12,714 bases of DNA. It comes from CAZNQW01 sp964575225 (GTDB lineage: Bacteria > Chloroflexota > Anaerolineae > JAAYZQ01). Shown piece after piece: positions 7,057-12,714 of this stretch. The notes under the pieces are model-generated. The model was not told the DNA's origin and did no database searches. It saw only the letters and a list, made by a program, of their open reading frames with translations. Location: positions 1 through 12,714 of the forward strand of contig CAZNQW010000107.1 of assembly GCA_964575225.1 (NCBI GenBank), read 5' to 3'. How positions within the stretch are numbered: the first letter of the stretch is position 1; the number at the start of each line of letters is the position of its first letter. Made by a program: the position numbers and the translations under genes.

Positions 7057-7770
7057 CTACTCTTCCTCGTTTTCGCCTTCGCGCATCAACTTGAGGGCCG
7101 AAAGGGTCCGGCCCATGCCGGCTCGCAGATGGGCCACAAGCTGCTCGTAGGCCTGCTCAGGCTGCCGGGCCTGAAGGGCACGCAGAATGGCATAGTGCTC
7201 GTTGATGATGGTCAGCACTTCATCAGCCGGCGCGATGGATTCCACCAACCAGCGGATTCGGGTGGACTGGTCGGACACAATTTGCGACAAGCGGTTAAAG
7301 AGTCTGTGGTCCGTCGCGTGCATGATCATGTCGTGGAACAGGACGTCCGCTCGTAGGTGACTGTCGTAATTCGAATGCCGAGCATCGGCCCGAGCCAGAT
7401 CCAGCCCATCCTCGATAATCTGAAGCTCCTTGTCGGTAAGGTTCAGGGCTGCCTGACGAACCACCCATCCTTCCAACAGCATCCGCATCTCCCAGGCCTC
7501 GCGCACGTCCGCTTCGGTAACCTCAGCCACGACGGGATTGCCATAGGGCCGCATCTGAACCAGCCCGTCGTGCTGAAGCATAGCCAGGGCCTCGCGGACC
7601 GGGGTATGGCTCACTCCCAACTCGGCTGCCAGTCGGTCGATGACGACGGCCTGGCCCGGGCGCAAACGGTTGGTCAGGATAAGGTCCCTGATCTGGGTCC
7701 GCACCTGCTCTCGCAACGGGCCTCTCTCAATCTTTTGAATTCCTGCCAAAGTAGAGCTTGTTACAGCCAT
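7057..7770 (-). CDS. GntR-family transcriptional regulator, FadR/FCD subfamily
   Basis: 237 residues. The N-terminal winged helix-turn-helix covers about 18-80, with LAAELGVSHTPVREALAMLQHDGLV as the recognition region. The C-terminal all-helical FCD domain (about 88-230) shows the expected metal/ligand residues: Asp142 and His146 in ADVLFHDMIMHA, His192 in NEHYAILRAL, and His214 in LVAHLRAG. Such regulators usually repress nearby catabolic genes and release DNA on binding a carboxylic acid or amino-acid-derived ligand. The ATG has AAAGGT about 6 bases upstream. The gene follows the Gfo oxidoreductase after 119 bp, the longest gap in the window, and is followed by the racemase after 9 bp. It most likely controls this cluster and may bind the inverted repeats just upstream of its own gene. 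Ligand and operator are unknown. Confidence 0.93.
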   Translation of the reverse strand: MAVTSSTLAGIQKIERGPLREQVRTQIRDLILTNRLRPGQAVVIDRLAAELGVSHTPVREALAMLQHDGLVQMRPYGNPVVAEVTEADVREAWEMRMLLEGWVVRQAALNLTDKELQIIEDGLDLARADARHSNYDSHLRADVLFHDMIMHATDHRLFNRLSQIVSDQSTRIRWLVESIAPADEVLTIINEHYAILRALQARQPEQAYEQLVAHLRAGMGRTLSALKLMREGENEEE

Positions 7771-7812
7771 CGGTTACCTTTGCTCTTTTTCCCTCTGGAA
7801 TTCCTCACGCAC

Positions 7813-7840
7813 ACCGACCGCAGGCTCTGCCACAGTCGGT
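7813..7840. repeat. Imperfect palindrome/stem-loop, candidate regulator site
   Basis: Outer arms ACCGAC (7813-7818) and GTCGGT (7835-7840) match perfectly; inner arms GCAG (7820-7823) and CTGC (7827-7830) flank a 3-base loop, with an asymmetric 1/4-base internal loop. It lies about 43-70 bases upstream of the GntR start. FCD-type GntR proteins bind short palindromes, so it could be an operator, but the asymmetry also allows a simple leader hairpin. The role is a guess. Confidence 0.35.
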
Positions 7841-7860
7841 CCGCTGAACCCACTGACAGC

Positions 7861-7886
7861 GCGGGGGATTTTTTTTGCAACCCCGC
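7861..7886. repeat. GC-rich 6-bp inverted repeat enclosing a T8/A8 run
   Basis: GCGGGG at 7861-7866 pairs with CCCCGC at 7881-7886. The loop holds eight T on the plus strand (eight A on the minus strand). It begins 3 bases after the stop codon of the Gfo oxidoreductase on the minus strand. Because the A-run lies inside the loop, and no U-run follows the stem on the coding strand, it does not look like an intrinsic terminator; it might be a weak 3'-end-stabilising hairpin. Confidence 0.35.
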
Positions 7887-7889
7887 CAC

Positions 7890-8885
7890 TTATACCCGCT
7901 CCGGTCGCCCCTCATTACGCGCCGACCGCTTGAGGGCCTCGATGACGCGCATGTTGGCGGCCGCTTCCTTGGGCGGATACCGAACCGGCCGATCCTCCAA
8001 CACACAACGGCCAAAATGCTCCACCATCAACTGATACTCATCGATGCCTGGCACGGTGTGAACCACTGGTTCCTGCCGTCCATGGTGTTCAAGGATGGTT
8101 GTATCGTGGGTGCCCGGGATAAAGGCCGAGGGCGCCTCAATACAACCTTCGGGACCCACGATCTGATAGAACTCGCGTCGTTCCAGGGTCAGGGCACAAG
8201 CGAACTGGGCCAGCAGTCCATCCTCAAAGCGGAGAGAGCCCACCATCTCGTTGTCGACGCCGGTTGGGTTCCAGTTGGCAAAGGCCTGGACCTCCACCGG
8301 TTCGGCGCCGGCCAGGGTGCGGCTGACGTTGACGCAGTAGCAGCCGACGTCCATCAACGACCCACCTCCCAGATCGGGCCGGAAACGGATGTTGTCCGGG
8401 TTGTTCAGCCGAAAGGTAAAGGCAGAGCTGATCAGCCGGGGTTGTCCAATGACCCCCTCCTTCAGCAACGCCAGCACCTTCTCCGTCTGGGGATGAAAGC
8501 GGTACATGAACGCCTCCATCAGCACCACCCCATGTTGCTCGGCGGCTGCGGCCATCTCCAGGCACTCGTCGGCGCTCAACGCCAGCGGCTTTTCACAAAG
8601 GATATGCTTCCCAGCCTGGGCCGCCTTGATCACCCACTCTCGGTGAAGGCTGTTGGGCAGCGGGATGTAGACAGCGTCAATGTCCTCGGCGTCCAACAGG
8701 GCTTCGTAGCTGGCATAGGTGCGCGGGATGCCCATCTTGGCCGCAAAGCTCTCTGCCTTGGCCGCGTCGCGGCTTGCCACGGCCACCAGATCGCCATTGG
8801 CCGAGTGCTGCAATGCCGGCAACACGGCTACCCGGCCAATGTTGGCCGTGCTGATCACTCCCCATCTCAATTTCCGATCGGTCAT
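7890..8885 (-). CDS. Gfo/Idh/MocA family NAD(P)-dependent oxidoreductase (dihydrodiol/xylose dehydrogenase type)
   Basis: 331 residues, normal for the family. The N-terminal Rossmann domain starts LRWGVISTANIGR (about 6-18), the ANIGR form seen in dihydrodiol dehydrogenase and D-xylose dehydrogenase relatives. CEKPLA at 97-102 carries the catalytic Lys99; GGGSLMDVGCY at 173-183 carries Tyr183, equivalent to the catalytic tyrosine in the dimeric dihydrodiol dehydrogenase group. The C-terminal alpha/beta domain completes the fold. It should be a soluble enzyme that oxidises or reduces a sugar or cyclic polyol hydroxyl. A strong AAGGAGGAGGG site precedes the ATG. It follows the SDR gene by 28 bp, so the two dehydrogenases are probably coexpressed with the importer. 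A sugar-type enzyme in a peptide-type transport operon suggests the imported molecule has a sugar or hydroxylated part. Substrate unknown. Confidence 0.9.
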   Translation of the reverse strand: MTDRKLRWGVISTANIGRVAVLPALQHSANGDLVAVASRDAAKAESFAAKMGIPRTYASYEALLDAEDIDAVYIPLPNSLHREWVIKAAQAGKHILCEKPLALSADECLEMAAAAEQHGVVLMEAFMYRFHPQTEKVLALLKEGVIGQPRLISSAFTFRLNNPDNIRFRPDLGGGSLMDVGCYCVNVSRTLAGAEPVEVQAFANWNPTGVDNEMVGSLRFEDGLLAQFACALTLERREFYQIVGPEGCIEAPSAFIPGTHDTTILEHHGRQEPVVHTVPGIDEYQLMVEHFGRCVLEDRPVRYPPKEAAANMRVIEALKRSARNEGRPERV

Positions 8886-8913
8886 CGTCCCTCCTCCTTC
8901 CGGCAGCCGACTT

Positions 8914-9750
8914 TTAGTCGGGATAGCTGGCGTACCACCGCATCCGCTCTTTCATGTCGTCTACATAGAGCGTCACCTTTTCGGGGGCGAACTCAAAATT
9001 CCAGCCCTCCGCGGCGATGGTGTCGGCCAGGGGACCCGCATCAAAGCGAAACCCGCTGAAGCGGCTGGGGGGTTGGGCCGCCAACCAGGCGAAACCTTTT
9101 CCCAACTCGACCGGATCGGTGAACTGGGCCTTTTCCTCATCGGGCATGGCGTCCCACTGCTCCCAGGTGACGTCGGTGGTCTTGATCCGCTTGCCCGGAC
9201 CAACCGTATTGACGGCGATCTGGTAGGGCGCCGACTCCAGCGACAGGGCCTTGATGAATCCTTCCTGCCCATGCTTGCCCGTGCAGTACGTGACTTCCTC
9301 CTTGTAACCTCGCACACTGGAGCCACTCGCGATCCCGATCACGTGCCCGCCGCCTTGGGCCTTCATCACATCCCACGAGGCGCGGACCGCGTTGAATATG
9401 CCGCCGAGGCTCACGTGCAATTGGCGCCACCACAGCTCGGGCGACGTGTCCTCAAAGCGGATCAGCGGCATGTACACAGCATTCTGTACCACAGCGTCGA
9501 GCCGGCCCCAGCGCTCGACAGTCTGATTGACGGCCGAGGAAAAGGCTTCCAAATCGCTCACATCCAGGTGCAGGGGCAGCGTCTCGGTACCGTCGGCCTC
9601 CAAGTCGCGGGTGGCCCGCGCCAATTCCTGGTCGTTGATGTCGCCGATGCAGACCTTGGCTCCCGCCTGGCCCATCGCCCGGGCAATTCCCCACCCAAAG
9701 CCCCGGGCCGCACCCGTGACCAGAGCCACTTTGCCTTCAAGAATTTTCAT
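8914..9750 (-). CDS. Short-chain dehydrogenase/reductase with altered NNAG and catalytic Asn motifs
   Basis: 278 residues. The cofactor-binding motif TGAARGFGWGIA (12-23) fits classical SDR, and Asp37 at the end of the second strand suggests NAD(H). The active-site pair is Y155-C-T-G-K159, with serines at 142-145. Two departures: the usual NNAG reads QNAV at 89-92, and the tetrad asparagine of the V-N-L-x-G motif is serine (VSLGG, Ser114). After the usual C-terminal strand there is an extra tail of about 35-40 residues ending ASYPD. The start is ATG 9750; a GTG at 9753 is in frame but too close to the ribosome site, which lies in the stop region (TGAGGT) of the upstream permease gene. The gap to that permease is 9 bp, so the enzyme is coupled to the transporter. 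It may modify the imported substrate; the reaction is unknown. Confidence 0.88.
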   Translation of the reverse strand: MKILEGKVALVTGAARGFGWGIARAMGQAGAKVCIGDINDQELARATRDLEADGTETLPLHLDVSDLEAFSSAVNQTVERWGRLDAVVQNAVYMPLIRFEDTSPELWWRQLHVSLGGIFNAVRASWDVMKAQGGGHVIGIASGSSVRGYKEEVTYCTGKHGQEGFIKALSLESAPYQIAVNTVGPGKRIKTTDVTWEQWDAMPDEEKAQFTDPVELGKGFAWLAAQPPSRFSGFRFDAGPLADTIAAEGWNFEFAPEKVTLYVDDMKERMRWYASYPD

Positions 9751-9759
9751 CACTATACC

Positions 9760-10665
9760 TCACGTTCGCATATGGGGGTCCAGGGCGTCGCGTAGCCCAT
9801 CCCCCAAAAGATTGATCGACAGAACGGTAATCATAATGGCCAAGCCCGGGAAAGTCGTGATCCACCAGGCTACACGCAGATAATTGCGACCCTCACTCAG
9901 AATGAGGCCCCACTCCGGCGTGGGCGGCAACGCCCCCAGGCCCAGGAAACTCAGGGCCGCACCGCTGATGATGGCCCCACCGACGCCCAACGTAGCGACG
10001 ACCACAATGGGCCCCAGAATGTTGGGCAGAATATGGCGCATAATGATGCGACCCGGGCGGCAGCCGATGGCCGTGGCCGATTCGACGAATACCTCTTCCT
10101 TGGTCTTGAGCACCATGCCGCGCGTCACGCGGGCATAGGTCGGTGCCGCCGAGATGCCGACGGCGACCATGGCATTAAAGAGGCTAGGGCCCAGGATGGC
10201 GATCACCACCAGCGCCAGCAGAATGCCGGGAAAGGCCAACGTGATATCCACAATGCGCATAATCAAGTTGTCGATACGCTTGCCATAGAACCCTGCGATC
10301 ATGCCGCTGGTTACGCCCAGCAGCAGGGCGATCCCCACCGACACCAGGCCCATGCGCATCGAAATCCGGCTGCCATACACCAGCCGCGTATAAATATCCC
10401 GTCCAAAAGCATCGGTCCCAAACCAATGTTCCCCACTTGGCGCTTTGAGTCGCTGGGAAGGCACGATCTCGATGGGATCGTACTGCGTAATCGTGGGCGC
10501 CAGCACGGCGATCAGGATCAGGGACAGGAGGATGATCGCCCCCGTGACCGAGCCTGGATTTCTGATCAAGCGGCGAAAGGCATCGGCCCACAAAGAACGG
10601 GATCGTTCCTGTCCCAGTCCTGGAACACCCACAACCGCGGAAGTTGTTGCCTTGGGCTCACTCAT
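9760..10665 (-). CDS. dppC: Dpp/Opp-family ABC transporter permease (DppC-like)
   Basis: 301 residues, a typical DppC/OppC. A cytoplasmic N-terminal leader of about 36 residues is followed by the first membrane helix (about 38-58), then the family-specific EHWFGTDAFGRDIYTRLVYG stretch (79-98). The permease core with five further helices runs from about 104 to 295. The ATPase-docking EAA loop is visible near 194-215 (ESATAIGCRPGRIIMRHILPN), and the C-terminus ends LLGDGLRDALDPHMRT, as usual. It forms the inner-membrane channel with DppB. Its ATG overlaps the dppB stop by 8 bp, and a GAGG site lies 8 bases before it inside dppB. Members of this family move di-/oligopeptides, but also opines, nickel, sugars and glutathione, so the substrate cannot be assigned. 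Confidence 0.93.
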   Translation of the reverse strand: MSEPKATTSAVVGVPGLGQERSRSLWADAFRRLIRNPGSVTGAIILLSLILIAVLAPTITQYDPIEIVPSQRLKAPSGEHWFGTDAFGRDIYTRLVYGSRISMRMGLVSVGIALLLGVTSGMIAGFYGKRIDNLIMRIVDITLAFPGILLALVVIAILGPSLFNAMVAVGISAAPTYARVTRGMVLKTKEEVFVESATAIGCRPGRIIMRHILPNILGPIVVVATLGVGGAIISGAALSFLGLGALPPTPEWGLILSEGRNYLRVAWWITTFPGLAIMITVLSINLLGDGLRDALDPHMRT

Positions 10666-11587
10666 AGCGAATCCTCGGATCCAGTACGGCGTAGGACAGA
10701 TCGACCAACAGATTCGTGAACATGATCGAGATGGCTAACATCAGGGTTAGCCCCTGAATCATGGTGATGTCTTTGTTCAGAATGGACTCGACGTACATCC
10801 GGCCCAGGCCGACCCGGGCAAAGATGGTCTCGGTCAGAACGGCGCCGCTCAACAGGCCGCCGAACTGCAAACCAAGCACGGTAATCGCCGGAATCAGCGC
10901 ATTGCGCAGAGCATGGCGAATGATCACACTCCGCTCGGCCAGGCCCTTGGCCCGCGCCGTCCGCACATAATCTTCATTCATCACTTCGAGCATGCTGCTG
11001 CGCACCAGCCGCGCCAGAGTAGCCGAGCTAAGCAACCCCAAGGCAAAAGCGGGCAGCACCAATCGGCTGGCTTCTCCCTGCCCCATGGGCGGGAACCATT
11101 GGAGCTTGACCGAAAAGAAAAAGATGAACAAGAGACCCAACCAAAACACCGGCATCGAAACGCCGATCAACGCCATCCCCATGGACAGGCTATCAATCCA
11201 CGTGTTGTGTTTCAAGGCCGAAACAACCCCCAGGACAATGCCCAACGTAGTGCTGATGACCAAAGAGGCCAGCGCCAACTCCATTGTATGAGGCAACGCA
11301 TCGAGGATCTGTTGAGTCACCGGTTGTTTGTTAAAGAGCGACACACCCAGATCGCCGCGCAGCGCGTGCCAGACGTAATCCAGGTACTGCACGTATAAAG
11401 GACGGTCAAGGCCCATATCGTGGCGCACCTGCTCCAGCAGTTCAGGCGTGCTTCGCTTTTCGCCCAAAAAGATCTCGGCCGGATCGCCGGGCACCAACTG
11501 CAACATCAAAAACACCAATACCGTGACGGCGATGATGGTCGGAATTGCGACGAGCAACCGATTGACCACATAACGGGTCATCGTCAT
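10658..11587 (-). CDS. dppB: Dpp/Opp-family ABC transporter permease (DppB-like)
   Basis: 309 residues, normal DppB/OppB length. It starts MTMTRYVVNRLLVAIPTIIAVTVLVFLMLQLVPGDPA in pieces characteristic of the family: an N-terminal helix with the L-V-P-G-D-P motif at 31-36, then a periplasmic segment with MGLDRPLYVQYL (58-69) and GDLGVSLF (78-85). The EAA loop is near 206-233 (YVRTARAKGLAER followed by RHALRNALIP). The end DLSYAVLDPRIRYE is standard. It pairs with DppC to form the membrane channel. A GGAGGGT site lies 6 bases before the ATG at 11587; a second in-frame ATG two codons later is less well spaced. It follows the binding-protein gene by 101 bp, a gap filled by two hairpins, and overlaps dppC by 8 bp. 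Confidence 0.94.
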   Translation of the reverse strand: MTMTRYVVNRLLVAIPTIIAVTVLVFLMLQLVPGDPAEIFLGEKRSTPELLEQVRHDMGLDRPLYVQYLDYVWHALRGDLGVSLFNKQPVTQQILDALPHTMELALASLVISTTLGIVLGVVSALKHNTWIDSLSMGMALIGVSMPVFWLGLLFIFFFSVKLQWFPPMGQGEASRLVLPAFALGLLSSATLARLVRSSMLEVMNEDYVRTARAKGLAERSVIIRHALRNALIPAITVLGLQFGGLLSGAVLTETIFARVGLGRMYVESILNKDITMIQGLTLMLAISIMFTNLLVDLSYAVLDPRIRYE

Positions 11588-11610
11588 CTCAGCACCCTCC
11601 AGGTTCAGAT

Positions 11611-11635
11611 CAGAGTCAATCGAGCACGGACTCTG
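11611..11635 (-). promoter_or_regulatory. Second stem-loop between binding-protein gene and dppB
   Basis: CAGAGTC at 11611-11617 pairs with GACTCTG at 11629-11635, a 7-bp stem with an 11-base loop. It sits 6 bases downstream (in transcription) of the larger hairpin and ends 23 bases before the dppB start, just upstream of its ribosome binding site. It has no U-run. It may act together with the larger hairpin or modulate access to the dppB ribosome site. Confidence 0.45.
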
Positions 11636-11641
11636 GAGATG

Positions 11642-11671
11642 GGCAGGTGCGCCCCTGCAGGCGCACCTGCC
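11642..11671 (-). promoter_or_regulatory. Perfect 12-bp stem-loop after the binding-protein gene
   Basis: GGCAGGTGCGCC at 11642-11653 is perfectly complementary to GGCGCACCTGCC at 11660-11671, with a 6-base loop. It begins 17 bases after the stop codon of the solute-binding protein. No U-run follows on the coding strand, so it is not a canonical intrinsic terminator. Hairpins at this place in ABC importer operons are known to stabilise the binding-protein part of the mRNA and lower permease output, which is the likely role here; partial termination is the alternative. Confidence 0.75.
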
Positions 11672-11688
11672 GTCGGTTCAACGGTACC

Positions 11689-12714
11689 TTATTCAGAAAG
11701 TGTTGCGACGTAGAAGTAAGGCGTGTTGCCGCCCAGGTAGTAGGTAATGCCATCGAGCTTGTCGCTGTGGGCATACAGGATGGCCGGATCAGACCAAAAT
11801 TCCATGATGGCCTCGTCCTTGACTTTCTTCTGAATTTCGCTGTACAGCTCGCAGCGCTTTTCCGGATCGGGCTCGGCCGCGGCCTCATCGATCATGGCAT
11901 CCATGTCTTCGTCGATGTAGTTGTTGCGGTTCGTTCCTCCGCCCGCATTGCTGCTGTGGAAAAAGACGCGGACCATGTCGGGATCGGTGCCGGTTTCCCA
12001 CCAACCCTGGGTGTTGTGCTGCCCAGAGCGCACGGCGTCAAAATAGCCACTGCGGCTCAGGCCATTGAGTTCGACCTCGATGCCGATCTTGGCCATGTTG
12101 TCCTTCAGAAAAGCGGCTTCTTCGTTGCTGTTGTCCGAGTCGGCGCGGTAGTAGTGGCCGATCACCAACTTTTCGCCGTCGCGCTCGCGGATGCCGTCCC
12201 CATCCGAGTCCACCCAGCCGGCCTCTTCGAGAACCTGCTTGGCTGCCTCCAGATCGGTCGGGTACATGTCACAGAGGGACGCGTCGTAGCAGAACACCAC
12301 GCTGGTCAGTGGCCCGCAGGCGGGAAAGCCAAAACCGTTATAAACGGTATCGATCATGCCCTGGCGATCCATGGCCAGTTGCATCGCGCGGCGAACGGCC
12401 AGCTCGTCGGTGGGCGGATTTTGGTGGTTGAACATCAGAGCCCAGCCTGAACCAGGCTGCGGCAACTGAATGCTGACAATCCCCGGGGTCTCCTCGAGGG
12501 TTGGAAAGTCAATGGCCGGCGTGTCGTCCTCAAAGTGAATCTCGCCCGTCAGCAGGGCCGCGGTGCGGGTCGCCGGCTCCGCAATGAACTTGAAGATGAT
12601 CTTGTCCAGATTGGCCGGTCCGGTGTTGCCCAGCCATTCGGGGCCCCAGTTATAGTCGGGGTTGCGGACCATGACGATCTCTTGATCCAGGATCATCGAC
12701 TCGAACATGAAGGG
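11689..12714 (-). CDS. ABC transporter substrate-binding protein, family 5 (DppA/OppA-like), C-terminal part (cut by window edge)
   Basis: 341 residues are visible; the true start, signal peptide and about the first 200 residues lie beyond the right edge. The fragment opens PFMFES...EIVMVRNPDYNWGPEW, the usual segment after G-T-G-P in SBP_bac_5 proteins. Next come TRTAALLTGEIHF, RAMQLAMDRQGMIDTVYNG (hinge-region helix) and VLEEAGWVDSDGDGIRERDG, whose D-x-D-x-D-G loop is common in this family and may hold calcium. The C-terminal lobe includes DPEKRCELYSEIQKKVKDEA and ends YFYVATLSE. The protein captures substrate outside the membrane and hands it to DppBC. It is the first importer gene seen in the window and is followed by two hairpins before dppB. 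Family 5 proteins bind peptides, opines, sugars or metals; the ligand cannot be read from this fragment. Confidence 0.93.
   Translation of the reverse strand, partial: PFMFESMILDQEIVMVRNPDYNWGPEWLGNTGPANLDKIIFKFIAEPATRTAALLTGEIHFEDDTPAIDFPTLEETPGIVSIQLPQPGSGWALMFNHQNPPTDELAVRRAMQLAMDRQGMIDTVYNGFGFPACGPLTSVVFCYDASLCDMYPTDLEAAKQVLEEAGWVDSDGDGIRERDGEKLVIGHYYRADSDNSNEEAAFLKDNMAKIGIEVELNGLSRSGYFDAVRSGQHNTQGWWETGTDPDMVRVFFHSSNAGGGTNRNNYIDEDMDAMIDEAAAEPDPEKRCELYSEIQKKVKDEAIMEFWSDPAILYAHSDKLDGITYYLGGNTPYFYVATLSE

Larger units (their letters stand above)
7771..7889 (-). promoter_or_regulatory. Structured intergenic region before the GntR gene
   Basis: This is the longest non-coding stretch. It contains three inverted repeats: ACCGAC/GTCGGT (7813-7818 and 7835-7840) with inner GCAG/CTGC; CGCTG/CAGCG (7842-7846 and 7857-7861); and GCGGGG/CCCCGC (7861-7866 and 7881-7886) around an A/T run of eight. 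On the minus strand no U-run follows any stem, so none is a canonical terminator for the upstream genes. I found no convincing -35/-10 pair. The region is the most plausible place for an internal promoter and a GntR-family operator serving the racemase-to-ferredoxin genes. Confidence 0.4.

Noticed and set aside
7841..7880. Possible plus-strand intrinsic terminator (CGCTG/CAGCG stem before a T8 run)
   Set aside because: The stem is 5 bp, is separated from the T-run by several bases, and there is no plus-strand gene for it to terminate.
7875..9059. Long plus-strand open frame (394 codons) opposite the Gfo oxidoreductase and SDR genes
   Set aside because: The minus strand there encodes two clear enzyme families with ribosome sites; the plus-strand translation has no recognisable motif and reflects antisense openness of GC-rich coding DNA.
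8719..9795. Plus-strand open frame (358 codons) opposite the SDR gene
   Set aside because: It lies opposite a well-supported SDR with intact motifs, and its translation shows no known family or low-complexity-free core.

Overview
The window is one co-directional gene train on the minus strand, read from high to low coordinates: 15 genes, two of them cut by the window edges, with no gap longer than 119 bases. GC content is high and even. The mix of Shine-Dalgarno-led genes, a Dpp/Opp-type importer, an archaeal-style 2-oxoacid:ferredoxin oxidoreductase and a two-subunit ADP-forming CoA ligase suggests an anaerobic or facultative bacterium that ferments or oxidises amino acids. A Chloroflexota (Anaerolineae-like) origin is my guess from protein style, not something the sequence proves. 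I see no RNA genes, insertion sequences, CRISPR arrays or convincing terminators.

Right part (12714-9760): the C-terminal part of a family-5 solute-binding lipoprotein/periplasmic protein, then two Dpp/Opp permeases (DppB- and DppC-like). Between the binding-protein gene and dppB lies a perfect 12-bp stem-loop followed by a smaller one, probably an mRNA stability or processing element. The matching ATPase gene appears only at the far left end (83-1), where 27 residues of a DppD/OppD-like protein can be read. The importer genes therefore bracket all the others.

Middle part (9750-7057): a short-chain dehydrogenase with altered motifs, a Gfo/Idh/MocA oxidoreductase of the dihydrodiol/xylose dehydrogenase type, and a GntR/FadR-type (FCD) regulator. 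The regulator is preceded by a 119-base region containing several inverted repeats.

Left part (7047-124): a glutamate-racemase-family protein with an unusual GCTD motif, a class I aminotransferase, korA-korB-korC of 2-oxoglutarate-type ferredoxin oxidoreductase, sucC-sucD, and a 2x[4Fe-4S] ferredoxin (korD-like). From korA to the ferredoxin the genes overlap or nearly touch (1-10 bp overlap, 4 bp overlap, 3 bp gap, 2 bp gap, 4 bp overlap), so this block is surely cotranscribed and translationally coupled.

Read as a pathway (inference): a peptide or amino-acid conjugate is imported; the SDR and Gfo enzymes may process a sugar-like or hydroxylated part; the racemase turns a D-amino acid such as D-glutamate into the L form; the aminotransferase makes the 2-oxoacid; the Kor complex oxidises it to acyl-CoA and reduces ferredoxin; SucCD recovers the thioester energy as ATP. 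The whole route from uptake to substrate-level phosphorylation would sit in one regulated cluster. The real substrate cannot be read from the sequence.
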